From contig CALCYQ010000003.1 in NCBI GenBank assembly GCA_937906385.1, positions 1-64,000 of the forward strand: a DNA stretch of 64,000 nt, read 5' to 3'. Below the pieces are notes generated by a model. It made no database searches. It was not told where the DNA came from and was given only the letters and a program-made list of their open reading frames with translations. A program made the translations under genes and the position numbers. The DNA is from an uncultured Candidatus Saccharibacteria bacterium. Lineage in GTDB: Bacteria > Patescibacteriota > Saccharimonadia > Saccharimonadales > Saccharimonadaceae. Positions 41,661 through 49,835 of the stretch are shown here, one piece after another. Position 1 is the stretch's first letter. The number at the start of each line of letters is the position of its first letter.

Positions 41661-42539
41661 CTAATCGGCAAGTAAAAAGTCGCGGAGGCGAGCAATTTTG
41701 TCGCCCGTGAAGCTGCCAGTAACAATTTGCGGGGTATGATTTACTTCAAGAACGTAATGCTTGCCGGTCTCATTATTCGTAATAATGTCAACGCCAGCAA
41801 AACTGCGCTCCAAAGCATGTGCCGCTTCAACCGATGCATGAAGAAGCTCTGGCGGCATCGATTCAAGCGGAATGATGGTGCGCTCGCTCTTGTCCGAAGC
41901 GGTGCCGCGCCAATAGTTCTTGCGATTTGAGAAATGCGCCGCATAATACGGCTGGTAATCCAGCGTGATTACGCGATAATCACCGTCGCTTGGGATGTAT
42001 TCTTGCAAAATATAGTCCGTGCTTGGATTATCCGAGACAATGCGCGCAATTTCGACCGGCGAATTAACCAAATGGTTATCGCGTCCTTTAGTGCCATCTA
42101 TAGCCTTCAGTACGCCAATGTTATTAAACGAATGCACTAGACATTCGCCAAGGAAGATTCCGGAACCATAGGCGGTCTTTGGTACAGGAATATCTTTTTC
42201 CCAAAGACACCACATCTCATAAAGTTTGCCGCGCGTGTTAGAAAAGACATCGTCCAGCATTTTGACGCCTTTTTTGCGACAATAACAGCCGAAGGCGCTA
42301 AAAACGTACAATTTATCAAATGCGGCCGTAGTAATACAGAGTATCTTATCGAAGTCGGCAAGATCCATGCCAATACGATCAATCCGGGCGAAACTATTCT
42401 CGCCATCTAAAAGCAGATTAATATCAGCGAAGCTTGCCGTTGATACTTGCAATTCACCATTGCGTTCCAGCTCGGTTTTGAACTGATTTACGTTGTCGAT
42501 GATTTCTGTTTTTCGGTTAATTAGCAAGACCTTTTTCAT
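41661..42539 (-). CDS. ATP-grasp protein, RimK/glutathione-synthase-like
   Basis: The 292-residue protein shows the ATP-grasp fold: YILQEYIPSDGDYRVITLD (about 186-204), SFAGVDIITNN and the Mg-binding EVNHTPQ (about 265-271). Relatives ligate amino acids to carboxylates, as in RimK or cyanophycin-type enzymes; the substrate here is unknown. TACAAT (42546-42551) ends 6 nt before ATG 42539, with GGGGAT between, so it is probably leaderless. It is divergent from tsaC over a 55-bp region that holds both promoters. Confidence 0.82.
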   Translation of the reverse strand: MKKVLLINRKTEIIDNVNQFKTELERNGELQVSTASFADINLLLDGENSFARIDRIGMDLADFDKILCITTAAFDKLYVFSAFGCYCRKKGVKMLDDVFSNTRGKLYEMWCLWEKDIPVPKTAYGSGIFLGECLVHSFNNIGVLKAIDGTKGRDNHLVNSPVEIARIVSDNPSTDYILQEYIPSDGDYRVITLDYQPYYAAHFSNRKNYWRGTASDKSERTIIPLESMPPELLHASVEAAHALERSFAGVDIITNNETGKHYVLEVNHTPQIVTGSFTGDKIARLRDFLLAD

Positions 42540-42559
42540 ATCCCCATTGTACCATTACC

Positions 42560-42588
42560 TTGACTTTTTCTCTGTTTTGTGCTATAAT
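42560..42588 (+). promoter_or_regulatory. Leaderless promoter of tsaC
   Basis: TTGACT (42560-42565), 17 nt and TATAAT (42583-42588) with upstream TGTGC are present. ATG 42595 sits 6 nt after the -10 box, at the expected transcription start. Confidence 0.88.
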
Positions 42589-42594
42589 GGAGTT

Positions 42595-43185
42595 ATGAGG
42601 TCTGTATCCCAAAAGAATATCAAAAATGCAAAAGACATCTTGAATAAAGGTGGCATTTTGGGTGTACCGACCGAGACTGTTTATGGCCTCGCCGTAAAAG
42701 CCGACAATGTTCAGGCGATTAAAAAATTACTCAATCTCAAGAATCGCGCCGTCGGAAGTGGTAAGGTGTTGACCATGATGGTGGCGGATGTAGACGAGAT
42801 GCGCAAATATGCCACTATGACTTGGCAGACTACTAATCTTGCGCGCCGTTATTTCCCTGGCGAATTAACGATGATTTTGCCGAAGCGCAAAGGCTTTTTG
42901 AATCCATATTTCAATAATTTCGACACGATTGGCATTCGCATTCCAGAACATGACTATATGCTTGCATTACTCCAAGAGACTGGCCCACTGCTCGTTACGA
43001 GCGCAAATCCGCGCGGTGAAGCGCCGTGCCGCACCAGTGACGAATTGATCGCGCGCATTCCAACCATCGACGGCGTCGTGAATGGCAAAGCGGGCGGCAA
43101 TTTGCCGAGCACAATTATCGATTTCACCGGCGCTGAGCCACGCCCAGTACGCCAAGGTGGCTTACTGATTGTGCAGTATCGCTAA
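42595..43185 (+). CDS. tsaC: Sua5/YciO/YrdC threonylcarbamoyl-AMP synthase
   Basis: The 196-residue protein makes threonylcarbamoyl-AMP for tRNA t6A. The family segments are GGILGVPTETVYGLAV (about 18-33), KNRAVGSGKVLTMMV (about 45-60), FPGELTMILPKR and TSANPRGEAP (about 136-145). ATG 42595 is the start because the consensus promoter lies directly before it; the longer frame from 42493 would start upstream of the promoter. There is no Shine-Dalgarno, so it is leaderless. Its last 24 nt overlap the convergent UDG-like gene. Confidence 0.94.
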   Translation: MRSVSQKNIKNAKDILNKGGILGVPTETVYGLAVKADNVQAIKKLLNLKNRAVGSGKVLTMMVADVDEMRKYATMTWQTTNLARRYFPGELTMILPKRKGFLNPYFNNFDTIGIRIPEHDYMLALLQETGPLLVTSANPRGEAPCRTSDELIARIPTIDGVVNGKAGGNLPSTIIDFTGAEPRPVRQGGLLIVQYR

Positions 43186-43797
43186 TACATCTTCGACTGC
43201 TTTATCGATATTCATAAAACCATTACCGACCGGATAAAAGACCGGCCAAAAACTCTGTCCGTCTTGCGCGAATTTGATTTGACGACATTGCGAGACGGAT
43301 ATTTTTTGGCGCAAAATAATCGAGCTAACTTGGTTGCCGAATAAAACCACATCTTTTGGCTGAACAATTTGCAACTCTCTTAGTAAATGTGCGCGATATT
43401 GCTCAAAAACCATATCAGGCAGCGGGCGCGCATCAATTTGCGCACATTTGGCAAGATTCGTAATAAAAACACCGCGCCGTGCGACATCATTATAGACCGC
43501 TTGCGCAAATTCTGGTGTCCAGTCCGCTCCTTTGATGGCTTGAATTTGCGCATGGATTTCGGGAGAAATCACACCGATCCGCGCGAAGAAATTCCAGACA
43601 TTTTTCGTGCCGACCCATGGCGCACGAATTCCAGGCCACTCGAGATGAGTAGCAATATTGCGGGCGGTCGGATTCATAAAGACGAGACAGAGTTTTGGAT
43701 GATGTGCGCAACCGCCAAAATAAATCGAGTGCAGATGCGGCGCGCCATATTGCGCTTGCATTTGGTCATAGTCGTCTTTAAGCGCATCAAGATTCAT
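43162..43797 (-). CDS. Uracil-DNA-glycosylase-like protein
   Basis: The 211-residue protein resembles the UDG superfamily: a motif-1-like CLVFMNPTARN (about 37-47), IRAPWVGTKNVWNFFARIG (about 60-78), the VFITNLAKC segment and KDVVLFGNQV (about 149-158). The C-terminal motif 2 (usually HPS) seems replaced by FYPVGNG. Activity is therefore not assured. TTTAAT (43804-43809) ends 6 nt before ATG 43797, so it is probably leaderless and distinct from the structured RNA immediately upstream. It overlaps tsaC by 24 nt tail to tail. Confidence 0.7.
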   Translation of the reverse strand: MNLDALKDDYDQMQAQYGAPHLHSIYFGGCAHHPKLCLVFMNPTARNIATHLEWPGIRAPWVGTKNVWNFFARIGVISPEIHAQIQAIKGADWTPEFAQAVYNDVARRGVFITNLAKCAQIDARPLPDMVFEQYRAHLLRELQIVQPKDVVLFGNQVSSIILRQKISVSQCRQIKFAQDGQSFWPVFYPVGNGFMNIDKAVEDVLAILHNQ

Positions 43798-43804
43798 ATC
43801 TTTA

Positions 43805-43957
43805 TTAAAACACAAGAAAACCGGATTTCTCCGGTTTTCTACGCTGTTACGCGCCCACCCTGGGGCACATTGGTTTGTTTTAATCCGCTGTTTATTTTTG
43901 TTTCTAGTCTCCACACTTTCCACGTATTCAGTGGAACCCCGTGAAGCGTACCAGCTT
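43805..43957 (-). ncRNA. Candidate structured small RNA between obg and the UDG-like gene
   Basis: On the minus strand TTGACG (43987-43992), a 17-nt spacer and TTTAAT (43964-43969) form a promoter facing no gene. The transcript folds into a closing helix (43946-43955 with 43843-43852, 10 positions with one mismatch), a continuation CAC+GGGG (43937-43943 with 43856-43865), a hairpin TTCCAC/GTGGAA (43918-43936), an A-rich single-stranded centre and a 9-bp terminator hairpin (43816-43839). It is about 150 nt. I recognise no Rfam-type class; RNase P, SRP, tmRNA and 6S hallmarks are absent. Confidence 0.6.
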
Positions 43958-44010
43958 GAATTTATTAAAGCAAAATTAAGCGTTAGCGTCAAGGGGTGTT
44001 GTAAATTTTA

Positions 44011-45174
44011 CTAGATACTTTCAGCGTCTTCGAGAGCGTCGTCGGCAGCTTTTTCGCCAAGCTCAAGAATGGCGTTGCGCTCGCCTAATTGATACTTTTG
44101 GTGGTGCGCGCGGTGCTTTTGTTCTTTGACTTCGAGCGTAATGACTGGAATTTCCGGCTCAGCTTCAATAGGCTTTTCCTCAGCGGCCGGTTCAATCTCT
44201 TTCATCATGTCACGCAACTCACGTAGCACTTCTGTCAGGCCTTGATGGGCAGACGAAGAAATCGCCATCACCTTAGCGTCCGGATTTTCTTTAAGAATCG
44301 CCGCCATTTGCATGTCGATAATTTCTTGATCAACGCCTTCTACTTTGGTTAAAACTACCAATTCCGGACGGGTGGCAAGCTCGTCGGAGTAATTAGCGAG
44401 TTCTTGGCGAATGTCGCGATAAGCCTTGCCGGCATCGTCAGAATAAACGTCGATGAGATGCAAAAGCACCTTCGTGCGCTCGACGTGGCGCAAGAAACGG
44501 TCACCCAAGCCCTTCCCTTCGGAAGCGCCTTCGATAAGACCTGGAATATCAGCAATTAAGATTGAATGATCATCAATTTGGGCAACGCCAAGATTTGGCG
44601 TGATGGTCGTGAATGGATAATCGGCAATTTCCGGCGTAGCGTTACTCACGACAGATAGGAAGGTCGATTTGCCCGCATTCGGAAAGCCAATTAAGCCCAC
44701 GTCGGCGAGAAGCTTGAGTTCGAGCTCGGCCTCAAAAGCTTCGCCTGGATTACCAAGCTCGGCAATGCGCGGCGTTTGGCGCGTGCTGGAGCGAAAATGC
44801 CAGTTACCATAGCCGCCGTCGCCGCCGTGCGCCACAATTGCACGTTCTTCGTCATGCGTTAAATCGGCTACAATTTCGTCGCCACGTTTAACGACTGTAC
44901 CAATTGGCACTTCCACGATCAGGTCTTTGCCGGATTTGCCAGAAGATTTTTGACCAGAGCCAGCTTTGCCGTCTTCGGCGATTAATTTTGGTTGGAAACG
45001 AAAGTCAATCAGCGTGTCGCAATCTTTGCTGGCCACAAAAACCACGTCGCCACCTTTGCCGCCGTCGCCGCCATCTGGGCCGCCTTTCGGAATATAAATT
45101 TCGCGGCGGAAAGAAATGGCACCATTGCCGCCTTTGCCCGCTTTGACATAAACTTTCGCTGTATCTACAAACAT
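44011..45174 (-). CDS. obg: GTPase Obg (CgtA)
   Basis: The 387-residue ribosome-assembly GTPase has the Gly-rich Obg fold (1-158, KGGPDGGDGGKGGDVVF), then a G domain with G1 GFPNAGKST (about 165), G3 DIPGLIEGAS (about 212), NKxD replaced by TKVE (about 282), and a short C-terminal region in place of a full OCT domain. The start at ATG 45174 lacks a clear Shine-Dalgarno; AT-rich -10-like sequence lies within about 10 nt, so the leader may be very short. Confidence 0.95.
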   Translation of the reverse strand: MFVDTAKVYVKAGKGGNGAISFRREIYIPKGGPDGGDGGKGGDVVFVASKDCDTLIDFRFQPKLIAEDGKAGSGQKSSGKSGKDLIVEVPIGTVVKRGDEIVADLTHDEERAIVAHGGDGGYGNWHFRSSTRQTPRIAELGNPGEAFEAELELKLLADVGLIGFPNAGKSTFLSVVSNATPEIADYPFTTITPNLGVAQIDDHSILIADIPGLIEGASEGKGLGDRFLRHVERTKVLLHLIDVYSDDAGKAYRDIRQELANYSDELATRPELVVLTKVEGVDQEIIDMQMAAILKENPDAKVMAISSSAHQGLTEVLRELRDMMKEIEPAAEEKPIEAEPEIPVITLEVKEQKHRAHHQKYQLGERNAILELGEKAADDALEDAESI

Positions 45175-45228
45175 AATTATCTATATTTTAACATAATTTC
45201 TGCGTTATGTAAAAAGCTTTCTTACACC

Positions 45229-45252
45229 AAAAAGCCGCCTCGCAGGGCGGCT
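45229..45252 (-). terminator. Terminator of the LysM-CHAP gene
   Basis: AGCCGCC (45233-45239) pairs with GGCGGCT (45246-45252), followed by TTTT on the minus strand. Confidence 0.8.
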
Positions 45253-45257
45253 CATAG

Positions 45258-46376
45258 TTAGTGAATAAAGTTATATTTAATCGCATTCGCCCAGGAGATA
45301 TTTGCCTGCGTCACTTGATAACGGCGGCGCCAGTTCATCTCGCGGATGGTAATATATTGACCCTCAACGACGCCAACCACAATGGCGACGTGGCCGTTGC
45401 CGCTGGAGCTGCGTGTAGACTGCATGACTGCGCCGTAAGATGGCGTGTGGTTAACGGTGTAGCCATAGCGCGCGAGCGAGACATTCCAAGAGCGGGCGTT
45501 GCCGAGCGCGGCGCTTGGAAGTGCCATGCCGTTAGCTTGGCGCCACCACCAAGCATACCAAGTACACTGGCCGGCGACCATTTTGTTGCCCGGAGAGCTA
45601 GTGTAGAAATAGTTGGAAATCACAACCATGTTCATGCGGTCGGCCGAGTCACGGACATAGGTGCTGCCGTAGTTGTAATTCGTAGACGGCTTCGGCGTTG
45701 GCGCGACATATTCTGGACGCTCTTTTTCTGGTAATTCACCGTTCGGTAATAAAATTAATTGGCCGGCGGAGATGTCGCTCGTCTCGAGGTCGTTATGGGC
45801 AATAATTTCTTCGGCGTTGGATTTGTACTTCGAAGCAATGCCCGAAACCGTATCGCCACTTTTGACTTTATAGACGATGCCCGGCACGCTCGGGATGTAA
45901 ATCTTAGACCCGGTAGTGAGGGTTTCTTTTTTCATGCCATTCGACCAACGAATTTGATCTTTAGTGACGCCATATTTGGCAGCGAGCGCCGCAAGTGTGT
46001 CGCCAGCTTGAACTTCGTATTCAATCACGCCACGGGTGAGATTAGAAGTATCGATAATAGTCGGTTTCTCTACGATAGTGCTCGTAGACGAGCTGGCCGT
46101 GCCGGTGGCTTCGTAAACCAAGCGTACGTCAACGTAGTTGTTAGTGATAGTAGAGCTAGATGGCAAAGAGACCGTGTTGGCAATATTCGCCAAAGTGTAA
46201 GCCTCGGAAATCTGATCGGCGGTAACCGTAAAACTAGCGTCGTCGAGCGAAGCCATGATTGGCGCTTTAACCGTCTCGGTGGTAGTGCGCGAGCCAAAAT
46301 ACATGACCGCAAAAATCGCGGCAAAGGCGATGAGATATGGGAATAATTGTTTAATTAAAAGTTGGAATCGTTTCAT
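45258..46376 (-). CDS. Cell-wall hydrolase with two LysM and one CHAP domain
   Basis: The 372-residue protein has an N-terminal signal anchor (about 10-28), two LysM repeats (about 138-182 with YEVQAGDTLAALAAKYGV, and about 186-230 with YKVKSGDTVSGIASKYKS) and a C-terminal CHAP domain (about 265-372). The catalytic Cys is in AGQCTWYAWWW and the His in GNGHVAIVV. It should bind peptidoglycan and cut its peptide or amide bonds outside the membrane, either for self-remodelling or against a host bacterium. Confidence 0.92.
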   Translation of the reverse strand: MKRFQLLIKQLFPYLIAFAAIFAVMYFGSRTTTETVKAPIMASLDDASFTVTADQISEAYTLANIANTVSLPSSSTITNNYVDVRLVYEATGTASSSTSTIVEKPTIIDTSNLTRGVIEYEVQAGDTLAALAAKYGVTKDQIRWSNGMKKETLTTGSKIYIPSVPGIVYKVKSGDTVSGIASKYKSNAEEIIAHNDLETSDISAGQLILLPNGELPEKERPEYVAPTPKPSTNYNYGSTYVRDSADRMNMVVISNYFYTSSPGNKMVAGQCTWYAWWWRQANGMALPSAALGNARSWNVSLARYGYTVNHTPSYGAVMQSTRSSSGNGHVAIVVGVVEGQYITIREMNWRRRYQVTQANISWANAIKYNFIH

Positions 46377-46475
46377 AATTAAATAACGCTGCTGCCCACC
46401 GGCAGTGGGATTCTCGTGTCAAATTGTGAACATTTTGACCGAAAAACCTTCTATATTATAGCATATTCGCTATTT

Positions 46476-47546
46476 CTACAAAAGTTTACACATCTCTTTA
46501 CAGTGATTCTTAATATTAGCGTTATGGCCAGCCTCGGTGGTGGCGTAATACATTTTATTGTCATCGCCAGTGAGGAAATAGAGATCCTGAGTATTAGTTG
46601 GATTAGCGACCGCGAGTAAGGCGCCTTTGCCTGGCGCGGAAATTGGAGTCGGCGGCAAACCGGCACATTGGCGCGAATTCCATGGACAACCAATAGTCTT
46701 GAGATAGCTCATATCGGTTTTGTCGCGATTTGGATTAAGTTGGTCGGCGCGATAGCCAATAATTGCATCCGAGCCAAGTACCATACCCTTTTTGTAGCGA
46801 AGTAGAAATACTTGCGCCACGTGTGGCATTTCGTCTGGAATCGTGCCGGATTCGCGCTGCACGACCGAGGCGAGCGTAATACCTTCGTGGAGACTGAGGC
46901 CTTGGGCTTTAAATTTATTTTCGAGATCATTTTCTTTAACGACTTTTTGCAGCTCGTCAAACGTACGCTTTAGGATATCTTGTGGCGTAGCGTCCATATA
47001 GAATTCATAAGTTTCACCATAGATATACCCCTCGAGCGAAGTGCCAACTGGCTTATTTTTAAGGATAGAATGGTCGTATTCCGCATTGAAGGCGGCTTCA
47101 ATAGACTCGTCGGAGAAACCGCGAGTTTTTAGCACGGCTTTAGCCTGCGCTACGGTGCCACCCGGCAAGAAAGTAAGCCGAAAAGTCTTGGCAAGAGCGC
47201 CCTTATTAAAGCGCTCGACGATATCTTGCACGGACATATGAGGATTAAGCGTGTACTCGCCAGTTTTGAGCGTTTTGTCGCGACCTTCGAGTTTCATGTA
47301 GACACGAAAAGCAAAAGCCGACTTGATGAGACCTTTTTCCTCGAGGCCCTTAGCGATATTTGCCGTAACCGTACCATCGGTAATCACGAAATTCGTGTCA
47401 CCGCAGTTTTCTTTGCATTCAGTGGCGTCAATTGGCGCGAGCATCGCCTTGTACCACAAAACGCCCGCGATGGCAGCAAGAATGCCTAAAATCAATAGGC
47501 CAAGAATGATAAAACCAATAATTTTTAGTGCACTTTTCTTTTTCAT
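46476..47546 (-). CDS. mltG: Endolytic transglycosylase MltG
   Basis: The 356-residue YceG-family protein has one N-terminal membrane helix (about 8-32), a LysM-like subdomain (about 90-130, YTLNPHMSVQDIVERF) and the catalytic domain with ITLASVVQRES (about 226-236), whose conserved Glu is kept, and GLPPTPISAPG (about 305-315). It cleaves nascent glycan strands and sets their length. It overlaps ruvX by 4 nt (ATGA), so the two are coupled. Confidence 0.93.
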   Translation of the reverse strand: MKKKSALKIIGFIILGLLILGILAAIAGVLWYKAMLAPIDATECKENCGDTNFVITDGTVTANIAKGLEEKGLIKSAFAFRVYMKLEGRDKTLKTGEYTLNPHMSVQDIVERFNKGALAKTFRLTFLPGGTVAQAKAVLKTRGFSDESIEAAFNAEYDHSILKNKPVGTSLEGYIYGETYEFYMDATPQDILKRTFDELQKVVKENDLENKFKAQGLSLHEGITLASVVQRESGTIPDEMPHVAQVFLLRYKKGMVLGSDAIIGYRADQLNPNRDKTDMSYLKTIGCPWNSRQCAGLPPTPISAPGKGALLAVANPTNTQDLYFLTGDDNKMYYATTEAGHNANIKNHCKEMCKLL

Positions 47547-48010
47547 GCGTTCTCCTTTAATTCAGTTTCAATTGCAGTAAGGTCGGCGCCTTCGAGAAAA
47601 TCTTGCAAAATAATCGCCGCTGCTTCAGCATCAACGATGCCATCGGCACGGTCTTGGCGATTAAGCTCATGGTGATTTTGCGCAAAATGCGACTCAGCCT
47701 CCACTGAAGTCCATGATTCGTCCTGAAACTTGATCAAAGGCGCTTTCTGCTCATGCTTGACAAAATAGTCTTGAAGTGATATAATAAAAGAATGTACCGC
47801 CTCCGTTTGGCGGGTCTCTTCTCCGCTATTATTGCGTGGCAACCCAGAAACGATTAAATCGGCTTTTTCGAGGCGGAATTGCTTCGCGATTTCCGCCAGT
47901 TCATTGCCATCCACCGGAATCATACCGCGCGGCACCGCAATACGTACGGAACTATCCGCGAAAGCCACCCCGATACGTTTTGTGCCAACGTCGAGTGCTA
48001 AAATGCGCAT
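47543..48010 (-). CDS. ruvX: Holliday-junction resolvase-like RuvX (YqgF)
   Basis: The 155-residue protein has an RNase H fold with the first acidic residue in LALDVGTKRIGVAFAD (about 4-19), LIVSGLPRN (about 52-60), and FQDESWTSVEAE (about 94-105) with a second acidic site. Homologues act in 16S rRNA maturation or junction resolution. It starts at ATG 48010 sharing one base with the stop of the preceding gene (TAATG) and overlaps mltG by 4 nt. Confidence 0.92.
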   Translation of the reverse strand: MRILALDVGTKRIGVAFADSSVRIAVPRGMIPVDGNELAEIAKQFRLEKADLIVSGLPRNNSGEETRQTEAVHSFIISLQDYFVKHEQKAPLIKFQDESWTSVEAESHFAQNHHELNRQDRADGIVDAEAAAIILQDFLEGADLTAIETELKENA

Positions 48011-49767
48011 TATTCTACCGTAATCTTGATTTCTACTTTGTTTGGATCGGAAGGAATGGAAGTGACCCAGAAATAGGAAGTGTCGATGTCGACGCCAGAA
48101 ACGCCATTAATAGAAGTGAGAATGGATTTGACTTTGCCAACCTTCTCGCCGTAGCTCTTTTCGGCTACCATCTCGGCGGTGACGCGCGGACCAGTCTTGA
48201 CGGTACTCTTGAGTTTAGCGGTAATCTTGCCGTCATCTTCTTTGTAATTGTCAAAGAAGACCTTATCGGAACCTTCTTCGCCCTCCTGGACGAGGCCAGT
48301 GGAATAGATGCCTTGCGTGTTATCGCCCTTTTTTTCAGCCACTTTGGCGCGGATAAAGATGTCGATATCGTCGCGATCGACTGCGTAGACAGAATAAGTC
48401 ACCTTGCGCACAATGCGCGGCGTGACATTATCGCCAACCTCGGCATTAAGCTGTGGCGAGGAGCTGAGTTCATCCTTACTGATTTTGAAACTCGAGCCAA
48501 TCAAGACACAGTTGCCGCTACAATCGCGCGCAAGCTCTTCGCGCGCCTCGGCGTCGGCATTTGGCAAATCAGACTCAGCGTCTTTAATGTCGTCTTCGGA
48601 AACGATTTTAATGATTTTACTCGTGCCGCCAGTCATAGCAGTGCTAGAAGCGGTATATTTTTTGTTCGTGGTAATCCCTAGCGTAACGCCAGTAGATGCG
48701 GCGGCGATATTATAAGAATCGCCAACTGCTTTTGCCTCAACCCCAATCGTAGCCGAAGCGTCCGATGCGGTGCATGGATAAGGCGAAAAAGTGCCTAAAC
48801 CACATGTTGTATGGGTAGATGTAATTGTTTCTGCGGTAGTGGTGACATACTCCTTGCCACTAATGGTAACCGTGACGCCTTTTGGTATGGAAAATTTAAG
48901 GTCGTCACTTCCAGAAACTCTTTGGCCCGCCGGGCGAGTGACGGTAATCTTGCCGGTGGCTTTGGTACCGACGTCCTTTTGGCCAGTAGCCTCAAATTCA
49001 GCCTCAGTGGTTTTTTCGACGGTCTTCTCGGTCATTAAGAAGATGCCATTTTCCGGATCAACTTTGCTACTGTCGGTAGTAAGATTGATGACTTCGCTAA
49101 AGTTGGACGCCGTAGTGCGTACTTTTACGGAAATCGTAGCGGCTGGTGCAATCACATTTGCCCAAACTAACAACAATACAAGCAAAATAATGATTGGCAC
49201 GCCAACAATAATCAACTTGCGCCATTTTTTGAAATTTGGCACCTTGGTGTTTTTCTTTTTGGCGGCTTTTGGTTTTTCTTCGTCATCTACAGTAAGTTCT
49301 TCGACCACTTCTTGCTCGGCCGCAATTGCGGCGGCGTTTTTAGCGGCTTTGCCAACCTTAGCCTTTTTGGCGTCATCCTTCGGCTCTGGCGTGGCGGTTT
49401 CGACGTCTTCTACTATCTCTTCTCCGGAAGCAGTATCCACATCTTCGGTCGCATCTTCTGGTTCGGCGCCGAATTCGGTGGCGTCTTCGGTATCTGGAAG
49501 TTTTGGCTTACTCTGCAGATTCTTCGCGGTCGGCATTTTAACGCTGTCGGCGAGGCGCAAAAGAGACTCGTCGGAAGTAATCAAAACGACGGTTTTTTCG
49601 GCTTTGGTAGCGGCTTTACTAATCAGTTTGAAATTTACGGCGCTACGCAAGACGCTAGATTTCTTTGGCGGAACAAGAGCGACGATTTTGCTCTTGGCGC
49701 CTTTAATGTTAGCCAGAATATCGGTAATATCGTGCTCTGGCTCGATGTAGATGACGTCTTTATTCAT
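48010..49767 (-). CDS. Large single-pass membrane protein with repeated beta domains
   Basis: The 585-residue protein has a cytoplasmic N-terminal domain (about 1-80, IVALVPPKKSSVLRSAVNFK), an acidic disordered linker (about 90-165), one membrane helix (about 175-195) and an extracytoplasmic region with strand-rich modules (KVDPENGIFLMTEKTVEKTT; GKITVTRPAGQRV). Patescibacterial proteins of this layout are often annotated as baseplate-J-like, but I cannot confirm that here. TATAAT (49774-49779) ends 6 nt before ATG 49767, so it is leaderless. It heads the operon with ruvX and mltG. Confidence 0.72.
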   Translation of the reverse strand: MNKDVIYIEPEHDITDILANIKGAKSKIVALVPPKKSSVLRSAVNFKLISKAATKAEKTVVLITSDESLLRLADSVKMPTAKNLQSKPKLPDTEDATEFGAEPEDATEDVDTASGEEIVEDVETATPEPKDDAKKAKVGKAAKNAAAIAAEQEVVEELTVDDEEKPKAAKKKNTKVPNFKKWRKLIIVGVPIIILLVLLLVWANVIAPAATISVKVRTTASNFSEVINLTTDSSKVDPENGIFLMTEKTVEKTTEAEFEATGQKDVGTKATGKITVTRPAGQRVSGSDDLKFSIPKGVTVTISGKEYVTTTAETITSTHTTCGLGTFSPYPCTASDASATIGVEAKAVGDSYNIAAASTGVTLGITTNKKYTASSTAMTGGTSKIIKIVSEDDIKDAESDLPNADAEAREELARDCSGNCVLIGSSFKISKDELSSSPQLNAEVGDNVTPRIVRKVTYSVYAVDRDDIDIFIRAKVAEKKGDNTQGIYSTGLVQEGEEGSDKVFFDNYKEDDGKITAKLKSTVKTGPRVTAEMVAEKSYGEKVGKVKSILTSINGVSGVDIDTSYFWVTSIPSDPNKVEIKITVE

Positions 49768-49835
49768 AAGCTAATTATATAAAAGTTAAAAAATATAATC
49801 AAACCACAATCACGCTTGTGCTAAAATAGAGATAA
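49768..49835. promoter_or_regulatory. Divergent leaderless promoters
   Basis: In 68 bp, a minus-strand TATAAT (49774-49779) ends 6 nt before ATG 49767 and a plus-strand TGCTAAAAT (TAAAAT 49822-49827) ends 8 nt before ATG 49836. Neither gene has a Shine-Dalgarno. Confidence 0.75.

Noticed and set aside
42493..42594. N-terminal extension of tsaC
   Set aside because: It would include the ATP-grasp start and both promoters; family alignment begins at ATG 42595.
43805..43957. T-box leader for the UDG-like gene
   Set aside because: AGGGTGG followed by CGCG recalls the T-box antiterminator, but the conserved spacing and stem I features are missing and the downstream gene is not an amino-acid gene.
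43798..43992. N-terminal extension of the UDG-like protein to 276 aa
   Set aside because: The extension runs through a promoter, a folded RNA and a terminator hairpin, and its composition is unlike protein-coding sequence here. ATG 43797 has its own -10 box.
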